Origin: Myxococcus dinghuensis
GTDB lineage: Bacteria; Myxococcota; Myxococcia; Myxococcales; Myxococcaceae
Length of the DNA stretch: 64,000 nt
Direction: 5' to 3'
NCBI RefSeq assembly: GCF_024198235.1
Contig: NZ_JAKCFB010000005.1
Location: 310,001-374,000, forward strand
Both the position numbers and the translations under genes were made by a program. Positions 17,542 to 26,473 of this stretch are shown in pieces; within the stretch, counting starts at the first letter, position 1; each line of letters starts with the position of its first letter. The notes under the pieces were generated by a model. That model saw nothing but the letters and a program-made list of their open reading frames with translations. It made no database searches and was not told where the DNA came from.

Positions 17542-18051
17542 TCACGCCTGGAGATGCGGACGGGCCTGCGTCCGGGCGCGCAGCCGCACCACCTGGTACG
17601 TGGCACCGCAGAGGAACAGCCCCAGCAGCGCCGCGAGGGCCGCCTGCACGAGCGGGGACTGCGGGCCATCCGCCAGGGGCTGACTCGCGGGCAGCCGGGT
17701 CAGCGTCTCGTTGATGCCCGGGACCAGCAACACCATGAAGCTGGCGGAGTACGTCAGCGTCCGCACGTACTCCGTGGCCCGGCCGAACACGCCCAGGCTC
17801 GGGGCGGCGGCGCCCACGGCCATGAGCAGCAGCGCGAGCAGGCCCAGCCCGTGTCCCGGGTTGAAGCCGCCGGTGCTGGACAGGCCGAAGGACGTCACCA
17901 CCGACAGCACCATGCTCGCGACGTAGGCCTTGCCGACGCGAGTCCCCGGGTCGATGCGGCCGTCGCGCGCGAAGGCCCAGAGGCCGAGGACGATGGGGGG
18001 AACACTCACGAGGGTATGGACGATGCCGAGGGTGGACAGGGGGTTCGCCAT
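17542..18051 (-). CDS. Four-span integral membrane protein downstream of an ECF sigma factor
   Basis: 169 residues from ATG 18049-18051. Four hydrophobic helices are visible (about 8-26, 43-63, 70-88, 135-155), with short loops and a basic C-terminal tail ending RTQARPHLQA. The look is like DUF2306-type or related small membrane proteins of unknown function. The gene lies 35 bases downstream of the sigma factor gene on the same strand, so they are probably co-transcribed. It has no zinc-binding anti-sigma motif (HxxxCxxC), so a role as an anti-sigma factor is not supported by sequence. Confidence 0.7.
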   Translation of the reverse strand: MANPLSTLGIVHTLVSVPPIVLGLWAFARDGRIDPGTRVGKAYVASMVLSVVTSFGLSSTGGFNPGHGLGLLALLLMAVGAAAPSLGVFGRATEYVRTLTYSASFMVLLVPGINETLTRLPASQPLADGPQSPLVQAALAALLGLFLCGATYQVVRLRARTQARPHLQA

Positions 18052-18086
18052 GACGGGACTCCGGTAACAGGGTTTCGGATGGAGAA

Positions 18087-18605
18087 TCAGGCCAGCAGGT
18101 ATTCGCGAATCATCACGCGGGCGCGATGCAGGCGGCTCTTCACCGCGGCGGGCTCCAGCGACAGGCGCTCGCTCATCTCGCGGATGGACAACTGCTCGAA
18201 GTCGCGCAGGAGCACGACCTCCAGGTAGGTCGGCGGCAACGACTCCAGCGCGGACGCCATGTCCAGGCGCAGCGAGTCCGGAGTGTGCGCGGACATCCAC
18301 CGGTCCACGAGCGCCTCCTCGTAGGGGTCCTCCTTCAGCGTCACCCGGGCCAGCCGGCGGCACTCGCGCTGGACGACCTTGAACAGCCAGCCGGAGAACG
18401 ACGCCAGCTTGCGCACCGCGCCCAGGTGGCGGGCGATGACGAGCAGGGCCTCCTGGACCGCGTCCTCCACATCGCTGATGAGGCAGCGCTGCTGGGCGTA
18501 GCGCCGCAGGTCCGGCTGCCAGACCTGGAGCAGGCGGACCATCGCGTCGCGATCACCAGCGTGGGCGGCGAGCAGCATCGCGTCGGGAGTGGCGGGCGAA
18601 CCCAT
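18087..18605 (-). CDS. ECF-type RNA polymerase sigma factor
   Basis: 172 residues. Region 2 has VEDAVQEALLVIARHLGAVRKLASFSGWLFKVVQRE, with the -10 recognition helix. Region 4 has LESLPPTYLEVVLLRDFE followed by the helix-turn-helix LSIREMSERLSLEPAAVKSRLHRARVMIREYL. Both regions and the length fit the sigma-70 extracytoplasmic-function group. I chose ATG 18603-18605, with AGAGG upstream; a GTG 12 codons earlier is possible. No anti-sigma gene is recognisable; the only co-directional partner is the membrane protein at 17542-18051. Confidence 0.88.
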   Translation of the reverse strand: MGSPATPDAMLLAAHAGDRDAMVRLLQVWQPDLRRYAQQRCLISDVEDAVQEALLVIARHLGAVRKLASFSGWLFKVVQRECRRLARVTLKEDPYEEALVDRWMSAHTPDSLRLDMASALESLPPTYLEVVLLRDFEQLSIREMSERLSLEPAAVKSRLHRARVMIREYLLA

Positions 18606-18708
18606 GCGACCTCTTGCGGGGGGAGGAAAATCCCCGGTCACACGATAAGAGGCGGGGACCGGGTGAATCGATTCTCGGCCCTGCTGATTTTCTCCGGGGC
18701 CCCGCCAA

Positions 18709-18727
18709 CCCCTGGAAACCCCAGGGG
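18709..18727. promoter_or_regulatory. Hairpin upstream of the nucleoside hydrolase gene
   Basis: A perfect 7-bp stem (CCCCTGG at 18709-18715, CCAGGGG at 18721-18727) with a five-base loop lies 20 bases before the ATG at 18748. That ATG has no close ribosome-binding site; the nearest purine run, AGGGGAGA, overlaps the right arm. The hairpin could limit translation, but this is only a structural guess. Confidence 0.25.
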
Positions 18728-18747
18728 AGACGGGCTACGCCCTCCCC

Positions 18748-19644
18748 ATGGCCCAGGACTTCATCTTCGACATGGAAACGAGCGACCCGGACGATGCGCT
18801 CACCCTCTGTCTGCTGGCCACCCACCCCGACGTCACGCTGCGCGCGGTGACGGTGACGCCGGGCACCCGGCTCCAGGTGGGGGTGGTGCGACACCTGCTC
18901 GCGCGCGCGGGGAGGAGCGACGTGCCCGTGGGAGCGCGCAACCCGGCGGCGGAGCGCGAGAGCCTCTCACCCTTCCACACGAAGTGGCTCGGCCCCGTGC
19001 CCCCTTCGGAGCCGGACGCCCTGGCGCACGAGGTGCTGGCGCTCACGCTCGGCCGGTTCCCGGAGGCGACCCTGCTGACGGGCGCGCCGCTCCAGAACCT
19101 GCGGCTGCTGCTGGACGGACACCCCGAGGTGACCCTGCGCCGCTGGGTGGCCCAGGGCGGCTTCGCGGGGGACAACGTCGTCCCGCCGGAGCACCGGCTG
19201 CCCAAGTTCGAGGGCCTGCGCACCTGCCCCACGTTCAACTTCAACGGCGACCCCAAGGGCGCGCTGTTGGCGCTGTCCTCGGACCGCATCGGTCGGCGCG
19301 AGCTGGTGTCGAAGAACGTCACGCATGGCGTGGCCTACGACGGCGCCTTCCACGAGCGCATGCGGCCCTACCGCGCGACGACGCCCGGGCTGGCCCTCAT
19401 CTTCGAGGCCATGGAGCGCTACCTGCGTGACCGCCCCGAGGGGAAGCTCCTGCACGACCCCATCGCGGCGTGCGCGGCCATCGACCCGGGGATCGCCACC
19501 TGGACCGAGGTGAAGATGGTCCGCGAGCGCGGCGAATGGGGCTCCGAGCCCGCGAGCGGAACACACACCTTCATCACCGTCGCCGTGGACCGGGAGCGCT
19601 TCTTCGCGACCTTCGTGGGGCTGAAGCCGGACCGCCCCACCTGA
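18748..19644 (+). CDS. Nucleoside hydrolase (IUNH family)
   Basis: 298 residues from ATG 18748. The N-terminal strand FIFDMETSDPDDALTL carries the Asp cluster (here DMETSDPDD) that binds Ca2+ and the ribose in inosine-uridine nucleoside hydrolases. TLLTGAPLQNLRLLL corresponds to the family's TGPLTNLA segment, and LLHDPIAACAAIDP to the conserved HDPxA block. The middle FNFNGDPKGA matches the FNxxxDPEA segment. These enzymes cleave the N-glycosidic bond of ribonucleosides. No signal peptide, so cytoplasmic. Single gene with its own upstream region. Confidence 0.82.
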   Translation: MAQDFIFDMETSDPDDALTLCLLATHPDVTLRAVTVTPGTRLQVGVVRHLLARAGRSDVPVGARNPAAERESLSPFHTKWLGPVPPSEPDALAHEVLALTLGRFPEATLLTGAPLQNLRLLLDGHPEVTLRRWVAQGGFAGDNVVPPEHRLPKFEGLRTCPTFNFNGDPKGALLALSSDRIGRRELVSKNVTHGVAYDGAFHERMRPYRATTPGLALIFEAMERYLRDRPEGKLLHDPIAACAAIDPGIATWTEVKMVRERGEWGSEPASGTHTFITVAVDRERFFATFVGLKPDRPT

Positions 19645-19934
19645 CCAGGGACACGGGCCGCCGTGGCGAAGAGAGCGTGGGGGCGCGCCATCGAATACCC
19701 GCCGCGCTACGACGAGGACCTCGTGTTCGAGGCCGCGCCGCCCTGGGCAGGGTAGTTCCGTGGAAGCCCCGATAGACATCAGCGTCCGTCACCACGGCCC
19801 CCCAGGCAGCGGTCGCGAGCGTGTTCCGGATGAGATGTCTTTGTATATTCCACGGCGGACGCCAGCCTCGTCGGCCCGGCATTCGCGATGCCCTTCCCCG
19901 AGGTGACCCGAGGGTGGGCACGGAAAGAGGCGCG
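19645..19934. other. Intergenic region with a 30-codon open frame
   Basis: This 290-base stretch holds a GTG-started frame at 19663-19755 on the + strand with a plausible but unrecognised sequence (begins VAKRAWGRAIEYPPRYDED, ends PPWAG). It could be a small gene or the tail of a decayed one; there is no strong ribosome-binding site. The second half has lower GC (around TTTGTATATTCC, 19841-19852) and probably holds the promoter of the lipoprotein gene at 19935. Confidence 0.35.
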
Positions 19935-21152
19935 ATGCGCGGAGTCGACATCCCCTGGAGCCTCGCGGCCTCGCTGCTCCTGTCCTTCCTCGCACCGGGC
20001 TGTTCGTCGAGGCCGCCACCGTATGCGCTGGATTGCGCGTTGTCCGGCGGGGAAACGGAGTCCACCTGTCTCCACGTCACCGAGCACCAGGAGGTGACGC
20101 GGCTGGAGCTGACCGGCGCCCGGGAGCTGGTCCTCACCGCCCTGTCCGCCACGCGGACCGCAACACACGTGGTGGTGGAGGCCACCCTGCAAGGCGGCTT
20201 CCGCAACGCGGTGGACCAGAACCTCTATCTCTTCCTGGGCGAGCCCACGGACGGCGCGCCGTCGGTGTATTCGCTCACCGCCGATCCCCAATACGCGGCG
20301 GACGTGGGCTATCCCCTCCGCACGTCGCTGGAGCTGCCCCACCGGCCGGACGTCCGCGTGGGGCTGATGTCGCCCCACGTCCAGGGCTACACGCCCCAGG
20401 TCTACGTGAGGGACTCCGTGAAGGCGGACGCCGTCGGCGCGGACACCGGGGTCGTGATTCGGGTGGACGGGGCCCGCGTCCACGTGGAGGTGCCCCTGGA
20501 GCGTTACTACCGCCTCGAGGGCGCCCCCGTGCCCGGCGCGCTCTCCGTCACGCTGGCCACCGCGCGCGACTACGTGGGCTTCGTGGACCACCTCTCCGTG
20601 CCCGCACTCGCCCCAGGCGACACCCGCACCGCGACGGCCCGCACCACCGAGCCCCAGCTCTACCCTTCATTGAACGCGCGCTCCCACCGCTTCGAGCGCG
20701 TGGCGCTGCGCCGGGACGCGACCACCACCTCCGTCTCGCTGGAGATGGCCGCCCCCATCACCGACTGGGCCCAGACCAACCTCCAGTTCTTCTTCGTCCC
20801 CCTGCCCCCCACCGCGCCGCTGCACGTGCTCCAGGACGCCGCGCACGCCGTGGACCTGCCGTACGCGTGGTCCTGGTACTGCGCCGTGTACTCACCCCAC
20901 CGCGTGTTCTGCCGCGCCTCCGGTGGCAATGACTTCCGCTACGACACCGCCTACGCCGAGCGCACCGAGCTGACCGCCCTCCCCGGCGTCCACTTCAAGC
21001 AGGAGGCTCCGGGTCGATACGTCCTGGAGTGTCCGTCCGCCGCCCTCGGCGCCGGCCCCGAGGGCTTCGCGCTCATGCTCGCCGCGGGTCGGGATGGCTT
21101 CGCGCCCACGACCTTCTACGGCAGGCCGCCAGACGCCAACCGCCCCCGGTAG
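19935..21152 (+). CDS. Lipoprotein of unknown function
   Basis: 405 residues from ATG 19935, preceded by AAAGAGG. The N-terminal signal MRGVDIPWSLAASLLLSFLAPGC ends in a lipobox (Cys23). The mature protein is beta-rich throughout, with repeated strand pairs, and has cysteines near both ends (CALS, TCLH, WYCAVY, VFCRAS, LECPS). No repeat or enzyme motif is seen. The mid-region (VVEATLQGGFRNAVDQNLYLF) may be a jelly-roll or carbohydrate-binding-like sandwich. Monocistronic, with about 160 bases of relatively AT-rich DNA after it. Confidence 0.78.
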   Translation: MRGVDIPWSLAASLLLSFLAPGCSSRPPPYALDCALSGGETESTCLHVTEHQEVTRLELTGARELVLTALSATRTATHVVVEATLQGGFRNAVDQNLYLFLGEPTDGAPSVYSLTADPQYAADVGYPLRTSLELPHRPDVRVGLMSPHVQGYTPQVYVRDSVKADAVGADTGVVIRVDGARVHVEVPLERYYRLEGAPVPGALSVTLATARDYVGFVDHLSVPALAPGDTRTATARTTEPQLYPSLNARSHRFERVALRRDATTTSVSLEMAAPITDWAQTNLQFFFVPLPPTAPLHVLQDAAHAVDLPYAWSWYCAVYSPHRVFCRASGGNDFRYDTAYAERTELTALPGVHFKQEAPGRYVLECPSAALGAGPEGFALMLAAGRDGFAPTTFYGRPPDANRPR

Positions 21153-21310
21153 CCCGTTTCGACTCCCGCGCTGAATCACAGGCAACGGGTCATCACCAAC
21201 CCCAACCCCGCAATTCAAGCCCGAACGGATTTACAGACAATAACTGCAATGCGCCTTGTGCTCCCAATCGAACGGCACGACAATGACGGACTCCTCCAGG
21301 AGGCGCATCC

Positions 21311-21715
21311 ATGCTCGGTAGACTGTCTCGTGCACTCACCGTGGTATCGGCGTTGTCCGTGGTGACGCTCGCCTCACCGGCTCGAGCGGACCTGCTGTAC
21401 CAGTGCCAGCTCAACCAGACGCTCTGGGACAACTACGACAGTTGTGTGAGCCACTGTGTCGACCAGCAGTGGGTTCCCAACGCCTCGTATCCCAATGGCG
21501 GCTACTGGAACACGCTCTGGTACGGGTGCATGGATGTCTACGTGACGCCGGGCTCCTCGGGTGGAGGCGGCGGCGGTGGTGGTGGGGGCGGCGGCGGTGG
21601 CCCCAACTGGAACGACCCGTTCTACCAGGGGCAGTGCGACTACAACGTGCTGTGCCCGGGCGCCAACAGCTGTCTCTGCCACGGCGGCGGCGGCGGCGAG
21701 CAGCAATCCACCTAG
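21311..21715 (+). CDS. Small exported Cys-containing protein with a 14-glycine run
   Basis: 134 residues from ATG 21311, with AGGAGG ten bases upstream. A signal peptide ends near SPARA (about residue 26). The mature part has cysteine pairs (YQCQLN, DSCVSHC, YGCMD), then a run of 14 glycines (about residues 84-97) and a second Cys region (GQCDYNVLCPG, SCLCHGGGGGE). The glycine run is encoded by GGC/GGT/GGG codons and could vary in length by slippage. It is followed after 12 bases by the Cys-repeat lipoprotein gene, so the two form an operon and may act together at the cell surface. Family not recognised. Confidence 0.75.
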   Translation: MLGRLSRALTVVSALSVVTLASPARADLLYQCQLNQTLWDNYDSCVSHCVDQQWVPNASYPNGGYWNTLWYGCMDVYVTPGSSGGGGGGGGGGGGGGPNWNDPFYQGQCDYNVLCPGANSCLCHGGGGGEQQST

Positions 21716-21727
21716 CGAGGAGACCTC

Positions 21728-22423
21728 ATGAGGACGCGACTCGACACGCTGTCCCGGGTGTGGCTCGTGGGCTGTCTGGGCCTGGGGCTCGCCGTCCTGC
21801 TCCCTGGCTGTATCGACGGGGACGCGGCGCCACAGGAGTCATGGACCCAGCAGGGCGACCCGTTCGGCGAACTCAACTTCGGCACCGCCACGTATACGCT
21901 CAACAACTGCATGCCCGGAGATGAGTGGGACGCCTCCTCGGGGACCTGTCAGCCCACGTATTGCTACAAGACCCGTGGACCAGGGTGGGGAGGCACCGAG
22001 CCTTATTGCTCCAAGCTTTCGGATCCGCCTTCCGGACCGCAGGTGCCGCCTCCTGGCCCCAACCAGGCATGCTCGATCAGCCGAAACCCGAGCTGGTGTG
22101 GCACCGAGCCCAATTGCTATCCGTGCGTCTATGCCTGCGCCGATACCCGGGGACAGGGATGGTGTGGCTACGAGCCCGACTGCTACGTGTGCCCGGCCTG
22201 CTCCGTGAGCCGGAACAACGCGAACTGGTGCGGCACCGAGCCCAATTGCTACGCGTGCGGACCGAGCTGCGAGTCGACGCGCGGCGCGTACTGGTGCGGC
22301 AACGAACCCAGTTGCTACGCGTGTGGACCCAGTTGCCCGTCGACGCGCGGCGCGAACTGGTGTGGCACCGAGCCAAGCTGCTACTTCTGCGGCAACGGCG
22401 GCGGGACCTCCGAAGGGGGCTGA
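21728..22423 (+). CDS. Lipoprotein with tandem W-C-G-x-E-P-x-C-Y-x-C repeats
   Basis: 231 residues from ATG 21728, preceded by GCGAGGAG. The signal peptide ends in lipobox LLPGC (Cys28). After an Asp/Gly-rich linker, a cysteine module occurs five times at residues 115-133, 137-155, 158-177, 181-199 and 203-221. The pattern is C-x-x-[ST]-R-[GN]-x(2-3)-W-C-G-x-E-P-x-C-Y-x-C. A degenerate copy lies at 79-94. Each full unit has four cysteines, giving about 20 in a row of small disulfide knots or metal sites. The C-terminus is Gly-rich. Second gene of an operon with the poly-Gly protein. I do not recognise the repeat. Confidence 0.82.
   Translation: MRTRLDTLSRVWLVGCLGLGLAVLLPGCIDGDAAPQESWTQQGDPFGELNFGTATYTLNNCMPGDEWDASSGTCQPTYCYKTRGPGWGGTEPYCSKLSDPPSGPQVPPPGPNQACSISRNPSWCGTEPNCYPCVYACADTRGQGWCGYEPDCYVCPACSVSRNNANWCGTEPNCYACGPSCESTRGAYWCGNEPSCYACGPSCPSTRGANWCGTEPSCYFCGNGGGTSEGG
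21962..22390 (+). repeat. Coding tandem repeat, about 57-66 bases per unit
   Basis: The DNA encoding the Cys modules of the lipoprotein repeats in step with the protein. The last two full units share long stretches (for example CGACGCGCGGCGCG and TGGTGTGGCACCGAG-type blocks), which indicates recent duplication, while the first copy has diverged. Five complete units and one degenerate unit are present. Confidence 0.7.
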
Positions 22424-22500
22424 GCCCCGACGACGCCGGGGGAGCGGCACCCGTGCCCTCCCTCGCGTCCTGACGCCGCGCCCACCTCGCGCCTTCCTCC

Positions 22501-24663
22501 ATGAAGCGGCTGTCCCTCCGCGTCCTCGCCCACCCCCTCGCGCCTTGCGCGTTCCTCGGCGTCGCGGCGCTCTACGGAGCGGCGCTCATCGCGACGCGGC
22601 TGGATGTCTTCAGCATCGACGTGGCGGGCCACCTCGCGAGCGGCATGGCGCTGCACCGCGGGTACTTCCACCAGTTCAACGACAGCGCGTTCCTGGGCTA
22701 CGTCCAGAACCTGTTCTACCCGCCCCTGGAGGACCTCCTGCTGGGGGCGCTGCTCTGGCTGCCGCTGGAGCCGCTCACCACCTTCTCGGTGTTCCTCTCG
22801 CTGCTGGTGGTCGGCTACTTCGCGGGCGCCGGCGCGTTGGCCCTGCGCTTCGAGCGGACGTGGGCGCGCTGGCTCTTCGTCCTCGGCTCGGTGGCGCTCT
22901 TCTACACCCACAAGGGCGAGGGCTTCGCGCAGGGCTTGTGCTTCCTCGACCTCATCCGGGTCGGCATCACCAGCCAGTTCCTCGGCGCGGCGTTCTTCTT
23001 CGTGGTGGTGGCCGAGCTGTACGGCACGCCGCGCCCCCTCCCCCTGGCCCTGGCCCTGGCCGGGGTCGTGCTGTCGCACCTCATCATGGGACTGGCCGCG
23101 GGCGTGCTCGTGCTGCTCGCCCTGCCCCGACTGCTCCGGAGCCCCCGGCTCGTGGGCGCGCTGGTGCTCGGCGCCGGACTGAGCGCCTTCTTCTGGCTGC
23201 CGTTCCTCGCCTACCGCGGGCTGATGGTCCGCAACCTCGTCACGGTCGAGCAGACCGGCGGGAGCATCGCGCTCGCGTGCCTGGGGGTGGTGGTGCTCGG
23301 GTGGACGCGCGAGATGCGCTGGCTCGCGGCGGGTGTGGTGGCCCTGCTCGTCCCCTCGCTGTTCGCCCGCGCCTTCGAGGGCGCACCCTGGTTGCCCGCG
23401 CTGCACTACTACCGCTTCGACATCTGCGGCCTCGTGCTGGTGCCCGCGGTGGTGGCGGCGGTGCTCGACGCGGTCCCCTCGGTGGGACGCGCCCGGGCAC
23501 ACCTGACGCGGGGCGCGGCCCTGGTGGCCCTGGTGCTCGTCGCGGTGTTCTTCCCGCTGCGCTCCGGCTTCACCCACCCCGGGAGGCTCGTGGCCGGGAG
23601 CCGGTTCGCGTGGGAGGTCGAGCCTCCGCGTGACGCGAGCTTCGGGCGCCATTTCGTCCTCGAGTTCCGGCGCCCCTTCGACTTCGCGGTGGAGAGCTAC
23701 CTGGGCGCGATGGACGAATCGTTCCGGGGCCCCAAGGGACTCTTCTGGGAGAGCAACACCGCCAACCACCTGGTCAGCTCGTACATGGCCACGCTGGTGG
23801 GACGCCCCGTCATCCTCGACCACTTCTTCTTCGGCGCCTTCGCGTGTCCCTTCCAGCAGTGCGTGCTGGACCACTTCCTCGCGGACTTCAACATCACCCG
23901 CTTCTCCGTGGACGCGCGCGTGCTGACGGCCCGGCCACAAGACGCGGGCACACCGCTGGAGGCCCTCACCTCCCGCGCCGCGTGCCACGCGCGGACGCTG
24001 GAGCAGGGAGGCACCTCCCGCTTCCGCCTCGTCGCCGAGCCGTCGTTCTCGGTGAACGGGGTGCCCTTCCGCACGTTCCGCGCCGAGCCTCGCGAGGACC
24101 TCCCCGGAGGCCCCGCGCTCAACGCCGCGGTGGAGCTGTTCCCGCCCTCGGAGCTGATGCCCTACGAGCGCGCGGCCCCGAACTTCTACAACGCCTATTT
24201 CCACCCCATGGGCCCCGCGTGCGAGGCGCGAATCCACCTGCGGCAGACGCTCGTGGAGGACGCGGACTGGCAGCCGCTGCACGAGGCGCTCGACCGCGCG
24301 GGCCCCACCGTGCACCGGCCCCCCGAACCCGCCGGGCTCCGCAAGGAGGGCCGAGGGACCTATGTCCTGGAGCTGCCCGACGACGGGCCCCGCCTCTTCA
24401 AGGTCAAGCTGTCGTGGTTCCCGGGCATGCGGCTCGTGGACGCGCGCGGCGTGGAGCAGCCGCTGTTCCGCGCCTATCCCCACCTGCTCGGCATCGGCCA
24501 GGGGACGCTGCGGCTGGAATACCGGCGTCCATCCATCATGTGGGCCGGCGATGCCGTCAGCCTCGTGTCCCTCGCCGTGCTCCTCCTCGCGATGGGGCTG
24601 TCGTGGAGGAAGCGGATTCCCCCCGACCAGCGCCCACCCCTCAGTAGTAGTCGCGCAGGGTGA
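22501..24663 (+). CDS. Large polytopic membrane protein, GT-C / PTPS-related type
   Basis: 720 residues from ATG 22501. The first 350 residues hold about nine to ten membrane helices. An Asp-containing first loop (FSIDVAGHLASGMALHRG) follows helix 1, as in GT-C glycosyltransferases and '6-pyruvoyl-tetrahydropterin synthase-related' membrane proteins. A large extracytoplasmic domain (about 360-680) with several cysteines (AFACPFQQCVL, RAACHA, GPACEA) is followed by a final helix (about 685-705) and a basic tail. A role in transferring sugar from a lipid carrier is inference. Its last 23 bases overlap the convergent gene's end. Confidence 0.72.
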   Translation: MKRLSLRVLAHPLAPCAFLGVAALYGAALIATRLDVFSIDVAGHLASGMALHRGYFHQFNDSAFLGYVQNLFYPPLEDLLLGALLWLPLEPLTTFSVFLSLLVVGYFAGAGALALRFERTWARWLFVLGSVALFYTHKGEGFAQGLCFLDLIRVGITSQFLGAAFFFVVVAELYGTPRPLPLALALAGVVLSHLIMGLAAGVLVLLALPRLLRSPRLVGALVLGAGLSAFFWLPFLAYRGLMVRNLVTVEQTGGSIALACLGVVVLGWTREMRWLAAGVVALLVPSLFARAFEGAPWLPALHYYRFDICGLVLVPAVVAAVLDAVPSVGRARAHLTRGAALVALVLVAVFFPLRSGFTHPGRLVAGSRFAWEVEPPRDASFGRHFVLEFRRPFDFAVESYLGAMDESFRGPKGLFWESNTANHLVSSYMATLVGRPVILDHFFFGAFACPFQQCVLDHFLADFNITRFSVDARVLTARPQDAGTPLEALTSRAACHARTLEQGGTSRFRLVAEPSFSVNGVPFRTFRAEPREDLPGGPALNAAVELFPPSELMPYERAAPNFYNAYFHPMGPACEARIHLRQTLVEDADWQPLHEALDRAGPTVHRPPEPAGLRKEGRGTYVLELPDDGPRLFKVKLSWFPGMRLVDARGVEQPLFRAYPHLLGIGQGTLRLEYRRPSIMWAGDAVSLVSLAVLLLAMGLSWRKRIPPDQRPPLSSSRAG

Positions 24664-26473
24664 GCCGGCGCTTGCCGCCGTCCTTCAGGGTGAGGACCAC
24701 GGTCTGCCCGGCGGGGCGATACCGCCAGTTCGCGAGCTCCGAGCGCGAGTAGTCCGCGCCGATGGCCTTCCCGTCGATGGCGACGACCTCCTCGTCCGGC
24801 TTCCAACCCGCCACGGCGGCCGGGCTCCCCGGAGCCACCAGCTTCACCACCAGCCGCCCCTCCGAAGGGAGCGCAATCAGTCCGGACCGGTCCTTGCGGA
24901 ACGGCTGCCGCAACGCGCGGGCATCGGGGACCAGCATCAACGTGTCGGTCGCGTAGTCCGTCACCATCCGGAAGCGGGCGAGGATGGCGAGCCCCAGGTT
25001 GCCGAGGAGCCGGTCCGAGGTGGAGATGCTGTTGCCCGCGTCGTCGAACACGGTGGGCACGTTCCTCAAGGTGACGCCCGCGAGCTCGACGGACTTCAGC
25101 GTCGCCACATCCCGCTCCCGCAGCCCACCCACGGCGCCCGACAACGTCTTGGAGCTGCGCCGCCCCGCGAGCAACCCCTCCTTCTGCCAGTACGCGGGGA
25201 AGAGTGAGAGCGCGCCCCCATTGCCCACGTCGAACAGCACCGGGATGGCGGGCCGTCCCTCGACGGAGAGCAGGACCTCGCGCTGCCCGCCCGCGGACTC
25301 GACGAGCGGCAGGCGCACCGCGCCGCGCGGAGCCTTGAAGCCCGAGGCCTCGTGGAAGGCGACGCGCCGGTTCGGGAAGTCCACGTCCACGACGAGCGGG
25401 TTGAAGGCCTCCTTGCCCAGGATGACGGGCAGCGGGTGCCCCAACTGCCGCGAGACCTCGGACAGGTCGATGACGACGACCGTCAGCCCCTTCAGGCGCA
25501 GGTCGCCCAGGGTGATGTCCACGCCTCCGGCGAACTGGGCCTGGGCCTGTCCCCCGCTGCCGACCGCCGCGACCTGCCCCTCGGTCTTCAAGCCCAGCTC
25601 GCGCGCATAGGCCGTGTCGACCACCGTCATCTCCGCGCCGCTGTCCAACAGCACCGACGTCGCGTGGCCGTTCACCTGCGCGGGGATGAAGACGCGGTTC
25701 TCGTTGAAGAACTCGAAGGGCATGAAGCCCGTGCCGTGGCGGCCGTTCGCGAAGGTCGCCGTGAGCGCCTGCGGGGGTCGCTCGAGGACGGCGGGCGGGA
25801 TGGGCACGTTCACCTCCAGCGCCTCCACCACGGTCCGTCCGTTCGACTCGGGGTTCTCGTCGAACTCCTCCTCCAGGAAGGGCATGCGCACGCCCTGCAC
25901 CTCACGCCAGTCTCCCAGCCGCACGAAGCGCGTGACGTTGTCCTCGCGGATGCGCAGGCCGTGGAGGGCCCCGTTGGACTCCTCGAGGAACAGGTCATAG
26001 AGGTCCTCGTCGCCGAAGGTGACGCGCACCACCTTCCACGTGTGGCCATCCCGCTGCTCGTCCGGCCGAGCGGTGAGCGTCGCGCCCGCGCCGCCCCTCA
26101 ACGCGGTCCCGAAGTCGAGCGCCACCCGGTGTCGTGCGTCGCGCGCGTCGGTGGCCGGTGCGTCCTCGACCTGGCCGCTGGCGTTCCGCTTCCAACCGTC
26201 CTCGGCGGTGAAGGCCCTCGACTCCCGCACCACGCCATAGTCCTCGTCCTGGCGGACCCGGCCGTCCCGGTGGCGCCAGGACTCCATCGTCCCCTGGAGT
26301 CCGCCCGTCGCCGTCTTCCCCTTCGCGTGGAGGCTCTCCAGGCGCGCGAACGCGTCTCCGCCCCGCCACGCGAGGTGCCGCGCGATGAGCGCCTGGACCG
26401 CGTCCGCCGCCCTGGACGAGGCGGGGACGAGGATGAGCGTCAGGGCCATCCAGATGGGAACGAGGACTCTCAT
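24641..26473 (-). CDS. Exported retropepsin-like aspartic protease with PDZ domain
   Basis: 610 residues from ATG 26471-26473, signal peptide MRVLVPIWMALTLILVPASSRAA. An N-terminal lipoprotein-localisation-like beta domain (about 25-235) is followed by two aspartyl-protease halves. The first has LLDSGAEMTVVD with catalytic Asp277-Ser-Gly. The second half has LFDVGNGGALSLF, where DTG/DSG has become DVG. A PDZ domain (about 525-595; VVKLVAPGSPAAVAGWKPDEEV) closes the protein. Whether the altered second motif is still active is unclear. The start codon overlaps the stop of the TrmB-like regulator gene (four bases), so this is the second gene of a regulator-protease operon. Confidence 0.85.
   Translation of the reverse strand: MRVLVPIWMALTLILVPASSRAADAVQALIARHLAWRGGDAFARLESLHAKGKTATGGLQGTMESWRHRDGRVRQDEDYGVVRESRAFTAEDGWKRNASGQVEDAPATDARDARHRVALDFGTALRGGAGATLTARPDEQRDGHTWKVVRVTFGDEDLYDLFLEESNGALHGLRIREDNVTRFVRLGDWREVQGVRMPFLEEEFDENPESNGRTVVEALEVNVPIPPAVLERPPQALTATFANGRHGTGFMPFEFFNENRVFIPAQVNGHATSVLLDSGAEMTVVDTAYARELGLKTEGQVAAVGSGGQAQAQFAGGVDITLGDLRLKGLTVVVIDLSEVSRQLGHPLPVILGKEAFNPLVVDVDFPNRRVAFHEASGFKAPRGAVRLPLVESAGGQREVLLSVEGRPAIPVLFDVGNGGALSLFPAYWQKEGLLAGRRSSKTLSGAVGGLRERDVATLKSVELAGVTLRNVPTVFDDAGNSISTSDRLLGNLGLAILARFRMVTDYATDTLMLVPDARALRQPFRKDRSGLIALPSEGRLVVKLVAPGSPAAVAGWKPDEEVVAIDGKAIGADYSRSELANWRYRPAGQTVVLTLKDGGKRRLTLRDYY

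Noticed and set aside
17542-18051. Membrane protein next to the ECF sigma factor as its anti-sigma factor
   Set aside because: No zinc-binding or anti-sigma helical domain; all of the protein is membrane helices.
21556-21605. Poly-Gly codon run as a sign of frameshift or pseudogene
   Set aside because: The frame continues with a second Cys region and a stop just before the next gene's ribosome-binding site, so the run is part of the protein.
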